Assembly (NCBI GenBank): GCA_964458325.1
Contig: CAYWIM010000001.1
Span: 62,001-126,000 of the forward strand
Source: JAGMXM01 sp964458325
GTDB taxonomy: Bacteria; Verrucomicrobiota; Verrucomicrobiia; Limisphaerales; UBA1319
Length of the DNA: 64,000 bases
Direction: 5' to 3'
A model generated the notes under the pieces. It was not told the origin of the DNA and ran no database searches. It saw only the letters and a list, made by a program, of their open reading frames with translations. Positions within the stretch are counted from its first letter, which is position 1. Each line of letters opens with the position of its first letter. Below, one piece after another: positions 45,029 through 53,936 of the stretch. The position numbers and the translations under genes were made by a program.

Positions 45029-46219
45029 ATGAACACCAAGCATTCAATCGACGATCGATTCGAGGATCGGCAGGGATCGATGACGCGCCGGAATTTTCTG
45101 GGGACGGCGATGGCGGCGGCGGGCGGAGTGATGGGGATGGAATGGGCCATGGGCGAAGGCGTGGCGGCGGAGCGGATCGAGCGGCCTGGGATGCCGCGCT
45201 GGCGGGGATTCAATCTGACGAATTTCTTTCAGGCGCTGAGCTCGGGGGAGGAGGGGCGCGGGGAGGTGCGCGAGGACGATCTGCGGTGGATACGAGACTG
45301 GGGTTTCGATTTCGTCCGGCTGCCGATGGACTACTGGATGTGGGTGGACTCGGACTGGAAGGCGACGCGGAAGCTGGCGGTGGAGGATGTGACGAAGGCG
45401 AAAGAGAGCGTGCTCGAGCGGGTGGATCGGGCGGTCGAGCTCTGCCGGAAATACGGTCTGCATTTGAGCCTGAACTTTCATCGCGCTCCAGGGTATTGCA
45501 TCAACGATCCGGAGCGCGAGCCGTTCGTGCTGTGGTCGGATGCGCGGGCGGAGGAAGCGTTCGTGTGGCACTGGGAGCTGTTCGCGCGGCGATACCGGGG
45601 GGTGCCGCGGGAAGCGTTGAGCTTCAATCTGGTGAACGAGGCGCCGCGGGCGCGGGAGGGCTACATGTCGCGGGCGGACTATGCGCGGGTGATGACCCGG
45701 GCGACGGAGGCCATTCGCAAGCATCGGGAGGATCGGATCGTCATTATCGACGGATTGAACGTGGGGACAGAAGTTGTGAAGGAGATGATCCCGGCGGGGG
45801 TGGCTCAGAGCGTGCATGCGTATTGGCCGGCGGGGATCAGCCATTACCGGGCGGGATGGGTGGACCGGAACTCGAGTTTCCCGATGCCGGCGTGGCCGCT
45901 AAAGAGCGCGGATGGGAGCATCCAGGCGGATCGTCGGAAGCTCGAGGAGCGGTTTGCGCCTTGGGGAGAGCTGGCCCGGACGGGCATCGGGGTGCACTGC
46001 GGCGAGTGCGGATGTTTCAACCGGACGCCCTACGACGTTTTCCTGGCCTGGTTCACAGATGTCATGGAGGTGCTCCATGGGCATGGGATCGGGTATGCGC
46101 TCTGGAATTTCCGGGGATCGTTCGGCATACTCGATTCCGGGCGGCGCGATATCGAGTACGAGGAGTGGCAGGGGCATCGCTTGGACCGCCGTCTGCTCGA
46201 GGTGTTGCGGCGGCACTAG
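45029..46219 (+). CDS. Tat-exported GH5-family glycoside hydrolase
   Basis: 396 residues from the ATG at 45029; ATG 45080 (MTRRNFLG) is an alternative. A twin-arginine signal (T-R-R-N-F-L-G-T, near 19-26, then a hydrophobic run) is followed by a TIM-barrel of the GH5 cellulase type. The acid/base is E204 in L-V-N-E-A-P, a conserved H263 lies in H-A-Y-W-P, and the likely nucleophile is E326 in H-C-G-E-C-G. GH5 enzymes cut beta-glucans, mannans and related polymers; the specificity is open. An early W-R-G-F-N-L block is typical. The stop overlaps the convergent FAD oxidase gene end by 4 bases. Confidence 0.88.
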   Translation: MNTKHSIDDRFEDRQGSMTRRNFLGTAMAAAGGVMGMEWAMGEGVAAERIERPGMPRWRGFNLTNFFQALSSGEEGRGEVREDDLRWIRDWGFDFVRLPMDYWMWVDSDWKATRKLAVEDVTKAKESVLERVDRAVELCRKYGLHLSLNFHRAPGYCINDPEREPFVLWSDARAEEAFVWHWELFARRYRGVPREALSFNLVNEAPRAREGYMSRADYARVMTRATEAIRKHREDRIVIIDGLNVGTEVVKEMIPAGVAQSVHAYWPAGISHYRAGWVDRNSSFPMPAWPLKSADGSIQADRRKLEERFAPWGELARTGIGVHCGECGCFNRTPYDVFLAWFTDVMEVLHGHGIGYALWNFRGSFGILDSGRRDIEYEEWQGHRLDRRLLEVLRRH

Positions 46220-47595
46220 ACGAACTTGCCCGGGTTGAGGATGCCGCGGGGATCGAGCGCGCGTTTGATGGTTCGGTGGAAGGCGCGGATTTCGGGGGAG
46301 GTGGCGAGGGGCCACCATCGTTTGCGGGCGAGGCCCACGCCGTGCTCGCCGGTGATGACTCCGCCCCAGGACAGGACGCGCTGGAAGAGCTCGTCGAGGG
46401 CGGCATCGCGGCGCGTCTCGAAGCCGGGTTTGAATTCGTCCACCATGACATTGACGTGGATATTGCCATCGCCGGCATGGCCGAAGCAGGCGACGGGCAG
46501 GCCGTGTCGGGCCTGCAACCGGGCGGTGAACCGGAAGAGATCCTCGAGGCGGCCGCGGGGCACGGTGATATCCTCGTTCATCTTCTTCAGGCCGGTATCC
46601 TTGAGAGCGGCCGAGAACTCGCGCCGGACCTGCCAGATGGCCTCGCAGGCAGGGCCGCCAAATGCGCGGTGGACAAAGCGCGGCTGGCAGGCGCGGATGA
46701 TGCGCTCGGTGTGGCGCAGCTCCGAGCGGACGGACCGTTCCTGGCCGTCGATCTCGACGATCAGGTGTGCGCGCGATCCGGCGAAGAGCCGGCTGCCGGT
46801 CCGTTTCTGGGCGGCGGCGAGCGTGAACTCATCGGCGACCTCGACGGCCGAGGGGAGGATGCCGGAGGCGAAGATGGCACGGATGGCGCGGGCGGTGTCG
46901 GCCATGGTCGGGAAGCCGACCGACAGGCAGGCGCGGCAGGGGGGCAAAGGGATCAATTTCAGCGTCGCCTCGGTGATGACACCCAGGAGGCCTTCGGAGC
47001 CGACAAAGAAGCGGGCCAGGTCGAAACCGGTTTTGTTTTTATGGGTGCGGCTGCCCAGGCGGAGAATCGTGCCGTTGGCCAGGACCACCTCGAGGCCGAG
47101 GAGATAGTCGCGGGTGACGCCGTATTTGAGGCAGCGGGGGCCGCCGGCGTTGGTGGCGATATTGCCGCCGATGAAGGATTCGGCGCGGCTGGCGGGATCG
47201 GGAGGGTAGAACAGCCCTTTTCTTTCGACGGCGGCCTGGAGGTTGGCGGTGACGACGCCGGCCTGGACCACAGCGACGAAGTCGCCCGTGTGGATTTGCC
47301 GGATGCGGTTGAGGCGATCCAAGGAAAGGACGATGCCCCGGTGAACCGGGACGCAGCCGCCGGCATAGCCGTGGCCGGCGCCACGGGGGGTGACGGGGAT
47401 TCGATGTTCGTGGGCAAAGCGGAGGATGGCAGATACGGAGGCGGTGGTCCGGGGGCGGGCCACGGCGTCGGGCACGACGGACATCAGCCATTTATCCGAA
47501 GCATGGTCGTTTCGGACGGCGGGGTCCAGGGAGAGCTCGCCGGCTTCCAGGCGGCCCTGCAATTGACGGAGATGGTCGGTCTGGCGCGGCTTCAT
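46216..47595 (-). CDS. FAD-linked oxidase of the GlcD/D-lactate dehydrogenase type
   Basis: 459 residues. The PCMH-type FAD domain has R-G-A-G-H-G-Y-A-G-G and G-G-N-I-A-T-N-A-G-G; the C-terminal substrate domain has H-A-G-D-G-N-I-H-V-N and E-H-G-V-G-L-A-R-K. Members oxidise 2-hydroxyacids such as glycolate or D-lactate and pass electrons to a quinone or iron-sulfur partner. No glcE or glcF lies beside it. A lactate-type substrate would fit the presence of larA in the same window, though the genes are 29 kb apart. It overlaps DUF2007 by ATGA. Confidence 0.9.
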   Translation of the reverse strand: MKPRQTDHLRQLQGRLEAGELSLDPAVRNDHASDKWLMSVVPDAVARPRTTASVSAILRFAHEHRIPVTPRGAGHGYAGGCVPVHRGIVLSLDRLNRIRQIHTGDFVAVVQAGVVTANLQAAVERKGLFYPPDPASRAESFIGGNIATNAGGPRCLKYGVTRDYLLGLEVVLANGTILRLGSRTHKNKTGFDLARFFVGSEGLLGVITEATLKLIPLPPCRACLSVGFPTMADTARAIRAIFASGILPSAVEVADEFTLAAAQKRTGSRLFAGSRAHLIVEIDGQERSVRSELRHTERIIRACQPRFVHRAFGGPACEAIWQVRREFSAALKDTGLKKMNEDITVPRGRLEDLFRFTARLQARHGLPVACFGHAGDGNIHVNVMVDEFKPGFETRRDAALDELFQRVLSWGGVITGEHGVGLARKRWWPLATSPEIRAFHRTIKRALDPRGILNPGKFV

Positions 47596-47822
47596 GAGGG
47601 GGACTGGGTGTCGGAACCCGACTGGATGAGGCGGCGGGCATCCTCGGCCGCCGCGGGGTGGACCTGGACGCGAATGCCGCCGGCGGCCAGCGAATAGCCT
47701 TCGATGCTCATGGCGGCGATCTCATCGGCCATGTTGACCTCGAAACCGGCAGCGTCGAGGCGCGACCGGATTACCTGGGCTTCGGCGGGGTTGAACGCGC
47801 GATAGATGGTGACCCATTCCAT
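47592..47822 (-). CDS. DUF2007 small protein
   Basis: 76 residues. The pattern Y-R-A-F-N-P-A-E-A-Q-V-I-R-S-R-L-D-A-A-G-F is that of DUF2007, a small ferredoxin-like domain with A/V-x-V-x-P-x-x-A/D-A near the end. It may bind a ligand or protein; the function is unknown. Coupled to the FAD oxidase gene by an ATGA overlap. Confidence 0.8.
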   Translation of the reverse strand: MEWVTIYRAFNPAEAQVIRSRLDAAGFEVNMADEIAAMSIEGYSLAAGGIRVQVHPAAAEDARRLIQSGSDTQSPS

Positions 47823-47953
47823 GAAATCAGACTACCGCAAACGAGGAATGGTTCAAGGAGCAACTCCTGTCGCCATGTGTCCGCTTTGGGTGAATTGGCG
47901 TCCGTGGCGTAGAGCGAGAAAAAGAAACTGGTGTCTGCGTAGGTGTTCACCAC
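47771..47953 (-). pseudogene. Truncated PIN-domain toxin remnant
   Basis: The frame starts like a VapC-type PIN ribonuclease (Y-A-D-T-S-F-F-F-S-L-Y, holding the first catalytic Asp, then D-A-N-S-P-K-A), but after about 33 residues the similarity stops and the frame runs into the start region of the DUF2007 gene. The remaining ~100 residues with the other catalytic acids are missing. A deletion appears to have joined the toxin start to unrelated sequence. It overlaps the antitoxin end by 7 bases, the usual arrangement. Confidence 0.7.
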
Positions 47954-48183
47954 CGCTCCTCATCCCGTGCGGCCAGAACCATGTTGGGCAGGACTTTGTC
48001 GCCAAAGATGCGACGCCGGTGCGCCGCGTAATCCGGCAGCCGCAGAGGCGCGGGGGCAGTCCGCTTATCGCTCGCAGTCTGACCGTTCTCCTCCAAGTCC
48101 TCGAGCAGCCAGCGAGCGATCTGCCACTTGTCCTGCCGGGCCAACTGACGTAGCGCCGACTCGATTTCCAAGACACCGCTCAT
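47947..48183 (-). CDS. Antitoxin of a type II toxin-antitoxin pair (toxin lost)
   Basis: 78 residues from the ATG at 48183; an upstream frame start at 48219 is possible. It ends in L-P-D-Y-A-A-H-R-R-R-I-F-G-D-K-V-L-P-N-M, then V-L-A-A-R-D-E-E-R-W, a C-terminal tail I recognise from small antitoxins paired with PIN toxins. The N-terminal part is helical. With the toxin truncated it may be an orphan on its way out, or still counter a related toxin elsewhere. Confidence 0.7.
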   Translation of the reverse strand: MSGVLEIESALRQLARQDKWQIARWLLEDLEENGQTASDKRTAPAPLRLPDYAAHRRRIFGDKVLPNMVLAARDEERW

Positions 48184-48295
48184 GCGTTGAATCTGCACGC
48201 TCTGTTTTTGGACCGCCAACAGCTTTTTCAGAATAGGGGTCGACCCATTTTATCCAGATGGATTAGTCCTGATGAGTCCTGATGTATGCGGGGGG

Positions 48296-49267
48296 TTACG
48301 GTTTGCGGCCGGAGTAGATTGGGGTGCTGGGCCGGGCGGCGCGGGGCGCGCGGGGCTTGTAGAGAAGGCCATGGTTTTTGAGGTTGGCGCTGACCTCGGT
48401 GAGGTTGCTGAGAAGCAGGCTGAACTGGGACTGGATCGACGGGTCCTGGAGGAGGCTGCCGGCGAGGCCGCGTCCCTCCTGGAGCTGGGCGAGGAGGGCA
48501 TCGATGCGGTTCCCCGCCGATGCGAAATGCTCGAGGGTGTGTTCGATGTCGCCTCGGTTGGTCTCGAGCATTTCCTGGAACTCGAGCCCCAGCAGGCTGA
48601 GGCGCTGGGAGAAGAGGGCGAGATTGCTCAGGGTGGAGCTGACGTGGACCTGGTTGGACGCGACCAGATGGTCGAGGGTGACGGCGACCGACGCGGCGCG
48701 ATCGATGAGGATCGGGAAGTTGGTGAGGCTGGCGGCGACGTTGGTGAGAGTTGACTCGGAGAGCAGGGCGCGGTCGATGCGCCGCACGGCGGTGTCGAGC
48801 GTGTTGACGGCGCGGTCGGCGCCCTGGATCAAGTCGACGGCCGATCGGGCGGCCTCCTGGAGGTTGAACGGTTCCTGGCAGATGACCACGGCCCCTTCCT
48901 GGAGCGGGGGCGCCTCGTGGCTTTGGGGGGTGACAGCGATGTATTGGTCGCCGAGGAAGCCCGCCTGCTCGATGGTGAACACGGCGTCCTTGCGGATGAT
49001 ATAGCGGCGGTGAATGCGGACGTTGACGTAGACGGATTTGCCGTCGGGAGCGAGGTCGGCGCTGACGACCATGCCGACGGGGATGCCGGCCAGGAGGACG
49101 CTGGCGCGGGATTTGATGCCGCTGACGTTGGCGGTTTTGAGGATCAGGCCATAGGTGGGCTGCCAGAAAGAGATGCCTTTCGAGAAGAGCAAGGCCATCC
49201 CGGCGAGCAGGATCAGGCCGATCGAGACGAACAGGCCGACGCGCCAGGTCATGGATGCGGGTTTCAT
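48296..49267 (-). CDS. mlaD: MlaD-family substrate-binding lipid transport protein
   Basis: 323 residues: one N-terminal membrane helix (about 9-29), an MCE/MlaD domain (about 38-118; I-K-S-R-A-S-V-L-L-A-G-I-P-V-G, then G-F-L-G-D-Q-Y-I), and a helical C-terminal region (120-305) in place of a short tail. MCE domains form hexameric rings that shuttle phospholipids between membranes. Last gene of mlaE-mlaF-mlaD, coupled by ATGA to mlaF. Confidence 0.9.
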   Translation of the reverse strand: MKPASMTWRVGLFVSIGLILLAGMALLFSKGISFWQPTYGLILKTANVSGIKSRASVLLAGIPVGMVVSADLAPDGKSVYVNVRIHRRYIIRKDAVFTIEQAGFLGDQYIAVTPQSHEAPPLQEGAVVICQEPFNLQEAARSAVDLIQGADRAVNTLDTAVRRIDRALLSESTLTNVAASLTNFPILIDRAASVAVTLDHLVASNQVHVSSTLSNLALFSQRLSLLGLEFQEMLETNRGDIEHTLEHFASAGNRIDALLAQLQEGRGLAGSLLQDPSIQSQFSLLLSNLTEVSANLKNHGLLYKPRAPRAARPSTPIYSGRKP

Positions 49268-50010
49268 AGTGTGACTTCGCGAGGGTCGGAGACGCCGTCC
49301 ACGAATCGCCGGACGACGGGGTCGGCAGACCCGAAGATCTCCGGGGGGGTGCCGGAGGCGTAGACGCGCCCCTCGTGGAGCATCAGGACGCGCTGAGCGA
49401 TGCGCCGGACGGTCCGCATGTCATGGGTGACGACGACTGTGGTGATGTGGAACTTGGCGCAAACCTGCTCGATGAGGCGGTCGATGCTGTCGGCCGAGAC
49501 CGGGTCCAGGCCGGTGGTTGGCTCATCGTAGAAGACAATCCGAGGGCGGTGGACGATGGCGCGGGCCAGGCCGACTCTCTTGCGCATGCCGCCGGACAGC
49601 TCGGCGGGTTTTTGGGCCTGGATGCCGGGGAGGCCGACGAGGTCGAGCGCCTCGGCGACGCGGCGGGCGAGCTCGGCTGTCGAGCATTGGCCCTGGCGGC
49701 GGAGGAGGAAGCCGATATTTTCCTCGACGGTCATCGAATCGAACAGGGCGGCGGCCTGGAAGAGCATGCCGCACTGCTGGCGGATCTCGAGCAGGCCGCG
49801 CTCATCGAGGGCGCCGAGGTCGTGCCCAAGAACGACGACGCGTCCGGAATCGGCGGGCAGCAGACCGATGAGGATGCGGAGGAGGACGCTTTTGCCGCAG
49901 CCGCTGCGGCCGATGATGGCAGCGGCTTCGCCTTCGGCGATCCGGAAATCGACGCCATTGAGGACCACGCGGCCATCGAACCGGCGGACGATTCCCTGGG
50001 CCTGAATCAT
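49264..50010 (-). CDS. mlaF: MlaF-type ABC transporter ATPase
   Basis: 248 residues from the ATG at 50010. Walker A G-R-S-G-C-G-K-S, Q-loop, signature L-S-G-G-M-R-K-R, Walker B I-V-F-Y-D-E-P-T-T-G-L-D and H-loop T-H-D are all present. The signature LSGGM and the gene order mark the Mla/Ttg2 lipid transporter group. It powers lipid movement through the MlaE permease. ATGA overlaps on both sides. Confidence 0.93.
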   Translation of the reverse strand: MIQAQGIVRRFDGRVVLNGVDFRIAEGEAAAIIGRSGCGKSVLLRILIGLLPADSGRVVVLGHDLGALDERGLLEIRQQCGMLFQAAALFDSMTVEENIGFLLRRQGQCSTAELARRVAEALDLVGLPGIQAQKPAELSGGMRKRVGLARAIVHRPRIVFYDEPTTGLDPVSADSIDRLIEQVCAKFHITTVVVTHDMRTVRRIAQRVLMLHEGRVYASGTPPEIFGSADPVVRRFVDGVSDPREVTL

Positions 50011-50783
50011 GAGAGGCCCTCCAGCAAGCGGGTCAGGAGCAACGTCAGAAAGAAGTTGCCGATCAGGACGGCGATGGATGACCAGACCACGGCCTCGGTC
50101 GTGGCGCGGCCGACGCCTTCGGCGCCCAGTGGGCAATGGAGGCCTTTGTAGCAGCTGATGAGGGCGATGAGCAGTCCGAAGACGACTCCCTTGATTTGCC
50201 CCATGATGAGCTCGTTGAGCCCGGTGTATCGGACCATGTTCGCCCAGGCGTAGGCGCCATCGATGCCCAGGAGGCCGACGCCGAGGGCGTAGGCCGCGCC
50301 GACGCCGATGCCGACGGACTCGGCGGTGAGCAGGGGCATGGCCAGCACGGTGGCGGCCAATCGAGGAAGCAACAGATAATCCACCGGGTGCGCCCCGAGG
50401 GTGCGGAGAGCGTCGATCTGCTCGGTGACGCGCATGGTGCCGAGCTCGGCGGCCATGGCGGCGCCCACGCGGCCGGCGACCATCAGAGCGGTGAGCACGG
50501 GGCCCAGCTCGCTGCTCATGGACACGCTGACGACGGCGAGGGTGGCGGTGTCCATTTTGACCTTGTGGAACTGGAAAAAGGTCTGGGCGCAAAGGACCAA
50601 GCCGGTGAAGGCGCCGGTGATGAGGACAACGGTTTGGGATCGGGCGCCGAGGAAATAGAACTGGTAGGTCAGGTCCTGGACGTCCAGGCGGCCCCGGGCC
50701 AACGCGCGGACCGCCTCGGCCAGGAGCATGCTCAGCTCGCCCACGGCTTGGAGGGCATCATGGATCCTTTGGCGCATCCGCAT
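50007..50783 (-). CDS. mlaE: MlaE-type permease
   Basis: 258 residues from the ATG at 50783 (an upstream frame extension has no homology). The MlaE (DUF140) signature is present: E-L-G-P-V-L-T-A-L-M-V-A-G-R-V-G, then A-E-L-G-T-M-R-V-T-E-Q-I-D-A-L. Five or six membrane helices. It forms the inner-membrane part of the lipid transporter with MlaF and MlaD. The promoter probably lies in 50784-50955, shared with the divergent propeller gene. Confidence 0.9.
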   Translation of the reverse strand: MRMRQRIHDALQAVGELSMLLAEAVRALARGRLDVQDLTYQFYFLGARSQTVVLITGAFTGLVLCAQTFFQFHKVKMDTATLAVVSVSMSSELGPVLTALMVAGRVGAAMAAELGTMRVTEQIDALRTLGAHPVDYLLLPRLAATVLAMPLLTAESVGIGVGAAYALGVGLLGIDGAYAWANMVRYTGLNELIMGQIKGVVFGLLIALISCYKGLHCPLGAEGVGRATTEAVVWSSIAVLIGNFFLTLLLTRLLEGLS

Positions 50784-50955
50784 AGGTGCATGATCGGCGC
50801 CGGCGCCGCCTTTGGAGCCGGGCGCCGAGCCGCATTGGAAGCAGCGGGTCTTCGTCCAGAGGCGGCCTCCGACGGCAACAGGGAATAGATAGCCTGAGCA
50901 TCGCCCATGGGCCAAGCGCAAAAAGAGCCGAAAAAGCTCGCGAGCAGGGGCGGCA

Positions 50956-53130
50956 ATGCGTATGAATCCCGGCGGTCAAGATTGTATGCATGACTGGTGC
51001 GTGAAGCGATTGTGCCGGCGGGGCATGGCCGGCAGCCGATGGATGCCGATCGGATTGGCGTGGATGGTGGCGTGGGCGGCAGGGGCGGCAGATCTGGCGT
51101 GGAACTGGGCGAATCCGCGGCCCATGGGCAGCCATGTCTTCGACCTCTTCTCGACCAACGGCTGGTATTTCGTGGTGTCGGAGCGCGGCCGGCTCTATGC
51201 CAGCATGGACCTGGACTTATGGGCAGTGCGGGAGACGGGCACCTCGAAGGCGCTGCGGGCCATGGGCCAGCTCGGGAGCCGGCTGATCGTCACGGGGGAG
51301 GGGGGGACGGTGTTGTATGCGGAGGGTCCGACCAACCGTTTTCATGCGATCGATCTGGGGACCGAGGACTGGCTGGAAGCGGTCGCGATCTCCGCGGAGC
51401 TGGGATTGGCGGTGGCGGTGGGGGACCGGGGGGCCATTTATGCCAGCGGCGACGGGATCCATTGGGAGCGGCAGGCTGCACCGTTCAACGATTGGCTGCG
51501 GGGGGTGGCGTTTGGGAACCACCTGTTCGTTGCGGTCGGAGAGGACGGCAGCATGGCCAGCAGCACCGATGGCCGGTATTGGCGGGCGCTGACGCGCCGG
51601 GTGGCCACGCATCTGAACCGCGTGTCGTGGCTGGGCGACCGGTTTTGGGCGGTGGGCGATGTGGGGGTGGTGCTCACGAGCGCCACGGGATCGAGCTGGG
51701 CGGCGCTTGGGGGGGGGGGGATCACGAACCATCTCCATGCGGTCGCTGGCGACAGCACGGTGCGATGGCTGATCGGGGATGGCGGGCTGTGGCGGGGCGA
51801 GCGATCGGGGACCCAATACGTTTGGTCCAGCGAGACGAGCGCCAGCAAGAGCCTGCCGGCGCCCGCCTGGACCTATTATTCGGCGATCTGGGATGGAGCG
51901 AACATCCTGGCGGGAGGCCGGACGGGAATGCTCGTGGCCGGGGGGCGGGCGAGCGCGTGGGCGGATTTCGATTGGCTGACGCTGAGCGACTCGGTTTACG
52001 CATGGCTGTGGGACGTGATCCGGCGCGATGGACGCTATGTGGCCGTGGGAGACAAGGCGGTCGTGCAGACCAGCGAGGACGGCGCGGAGTGGGACCTGGA
52101 GTGGGTGCCATCGGGAGCGACGAACTCGGTTTTTCTCGGGATTGGCCAGGGGCCGGCAGGTTTGCTGGCGGCGGGCACGCATGGCACGATGATCCATAGC
52201 CCCGACCAGTGGACCAACGTCGTGACGGAGACTGTCCTCATCGACGGCGGATCGACCGTCACCAACCGAGTGACCAATGCGGTGAACCTGGCGGGATGGA
52301 TCTGGGACGTCGTCGAGCCGCGTCCCACGACCAACGACCTGCAGGGCGTGATGGCATGGAATGGGCAGTGGTTCGTGTGTGGAGGGCAGGGCACATTATT
52401 GCGGAGCCCAGACCTGGCAAGCTGGACGCCGCTGAGCACGGGAACCGGCGCGTTTCTATCGAGCATGGCTGCATTTCCGGGAGGTGTGGTGGCGGTGGGA
52501 GATGGAGGCGCCATCCTGCATAGCGCGGATGGGGAGACCTGGGCGCCGCGGGAATCGGGGACGACGAACTGGCTTTACCGAGTGCGATGGATTCGAGACC
52601 GGCTGGTGGCGGTGGGCGAAAGCGGGACGATCCTGACCAGCGGCGATGGCCTCGCGTGGGTGGCGCAAGCCAGCGGGGTTTCGCAGTGGCTCAACGATGT
52701 CCTGCGGCTCGAGGACCGGCTGGTGGCGGTGGGCAGCCAGGGGATTGTGCTGCAAAGCCCCGACGCGGTTCAGTGGACGCGTGCGGGGAACATCACTTTG
52801 AAATCGCTGTTTGCCTTGGCGGGCGAGCCCCACCAGCTGGTGGCGGTGGGGGTGGAAGGCGCCATCCTCCGATGCCAGACGGCCCCGGCGCAGATCCTCG
52901 ATTATCAATTTGAAAATGGATCGGGCGATGGGGGATCGGCAACCAACCGGTTCCTGGTGTCGGGATCTCCGGGCGGAGCATTCACCGTCGAAAAAGGTGG
53001 CGATCTCGGCACGTGGCAGCCGGGTTTGACGAATGTGTTCCTGGATAACACGGGCCTGATGCGAATCCAGGAGACGGAGGATCGGTTGCCGGCCCGGTTT
53101 CGTCGGGCCCGGGCGTTGCCGGAGGGGTAG
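50956..53130 (+). CDS. Secreted beta-propeller protein (Ycf48/sialidase-like repeats)
   Basis: 724 residues; of several starts the ATG at 50956 is used, while the signal-peptide-like segment lies at about 24-45, so a later ATG is possible. The body holds about ten repeats of roughly 45-60 residues with a V-A-V-G-x-x-G-x-I-x-x-S-x-D-G-x-x-W pattern, as in Ycf48- and BNR-like propellers. The C-terminal ~70 residues form a separate small beta domain. The function is unknown; it is probably a surface or extracellular protein. A run of 12 G (51709-51720) lies in the coding part. Confidence 0.8.
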   Translation: MRMNPGGQDCMHDWCVKRLCRRGMAGSRWMPIGLAWMVAWAAGAADLAWNWANPRPMGSHVFDLFSTNGWYFVVSERGRLYASMDLDLWAVRETGTSKALRAMGQLGSRLIVTGEGGTVLYAEGPTNRFHAIDLGTEDWLEAVAISAELGLAVAVGDRGAIYASGDGIHWERQAAPFNDWLRGVAFGNHLFVAVGEDGSMASSTDGRYWRALTRRVATHLNRVSWLGDRFWAVGDVGVVLTSATGSSWAALGGGGITNHLHAVAGDSTVRWLIGDGGLWRGERSGTQYVWSSETSASKSLPAPAWTYYSAIWDGANILAGGRTGMLVAGGRASAWADFDWLTLSDSVYAWLWDVIRRDGRYVAVGDKAVVQTSEDGAEWDLEWVPSGATNSVFLGIGQGPAGLLAAGTHGTMIHSPDQWTNVVTETVLIDGGSTVTNRVTNAVNLAGWIWDVVEPRPTTNDLQGVMAWNGQWFVCGGQGTLLRSPDLASWTPLSTGTGAFLSSMAAFPGGVVAVGDGGAILHSADGETWAPRESGTTNWLYRVRWIRDRLVAVGESGTILTSGDGLAWVAQASGVSQWLNDVLRLEDRLVAVGSQGIVLQSPDAVQWTRAGNITLKSLFALAGEPHQLVAVGVEGAILRCQTAPAQILDYQFENGSGDGGSATNRFLVSGSPGGAFTVEKGGDLGTWQPGLTNVFLDNTGLMRIQETEDRLPARFRRARALPEG
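51709..51720 (+). repeat. G12 homopolymer in coding sequence
   Basis: Twelve consecutive G inside the propeller gene, coding for glycines in frame. Such tracts can change length by slippage and switch a gene on or off. Confidence 0.85.
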
Positions 53131-53150
53131 GCGGGCTGCGGCGGATCGAT

Positions 53151-53936
53151 CTACTGGGCGCACCAACCGCCGTCGATCACGATATCGGTGCCGGTGATGA
53201 ATCCGGCCTTCTCGGAACAGAGGAACAGGGCCAGGGCGGCGACTTCGTCGGGATCTCCCCAGCGTGCCAGTGGGATGCGAGACAGGAACGACCGGGTCAG
53301 CTCCGGATTCTCGAGTATGGGCCGGTTGATCTCGGTGGCGCAGGGGCCTGGGCTGATTCCGTTGACGGTGATCCGGTCCGGGGCGAGCTCGAGGGCGAGC
53401 GCGCGGGTGAAGCCGAGCAGGCCGGCTTTGGTGGTGGCGTAGAGGGTGCGCTCGGGCAGCGCGACATGGCTCATCATCGAGGTCAGGTTCAGAATGCGGC
53501 CAAAGCCGCCTCCTTTCATCAGCGGGACGAACGACCGGCACATGAGGAAGGGCCCGGTCAGGTTGGTGGCGAGCACGCGGTTCCACTCGTCGAGGGTGAA
53601 ATCGGCGATCGATTTTCGGATGTTGATGCCGGCGTTATTGACGAGGATATCCAGACGCGGGGAGTGCAGGCGGAACGACCGGGCCAGATCGAGGACTTGG
53701 GTTTCATCGGCGACATCGGCGGCTTGGCAGCGGGCGCGGCCGCCCCGGGATTGGATTTCGCGAGCGGCGTCCTCGAGGAGGCGGAGGTTGCGAGCGACGA
53801 GGACCACCTCGGCGCCGGCGCGGGCGAGGGCGGCGGCGATGGCTTTGCCCAGGCCTTTGCTGGCGCCGGTGACCAGGGCCACCTTGCCGTGCAGTGCGGT
53901 GTCGGGCATATCGGAGGCGATCGAGGGGGCGCTCAT
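53151..53936 (-). CDS. Short-chain dehydrogenase/reductase
   Basis: 261 residues, the classical SDR length. The cofactor site is T-G-A-S-K-G-L-G (about 24-31); N-N-A-G follows, then the catalytic Ser in L-N-L-T-S-M-M-S and Y-x-x-x-K in L-Y-A-T-T-K. I-S-P-G and a C-terminal G-G-W close the fold. Basic/Ser residues after the glycine motif are compatible with NADP or NAD. The pattern resembles gluconate 5-dehydrogenase and 3-oxoacyl-ACP reductase; the substrate is unknown. It follows the PQQ-type propeller gene with an ATGA overlap. Confidence 0.9.
   Translation of the reverse strand: MSAPSIASDMPDTALHGKVALVTGASKGLGKAIAAALARAGAEVVLVARNLRLLEDAAREIQSRGGRARCQAADVADETQVLDLARSFRLHSPRLDILVNNAGINIRKSIADFTLDEWNRVLATNLTGPFLMCRSFVPLMKGGGFGRILNLTSMMSHVALPERTLYATTKAGLLGFTRALALELAPDRITVNGISPGPCATEINRPILENPELTRSFLSRIPLARWGDPDEVAALALFLCSEKAGFITGTDIVIDGGWCAQ

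Noticed and set aside
45016..47697. 893-codon plus-strand frame across the GH5 and oxidase genes
   Set aside because: It runs out of frame through GH5 and antisense through the oxidase and has no coherent domain.
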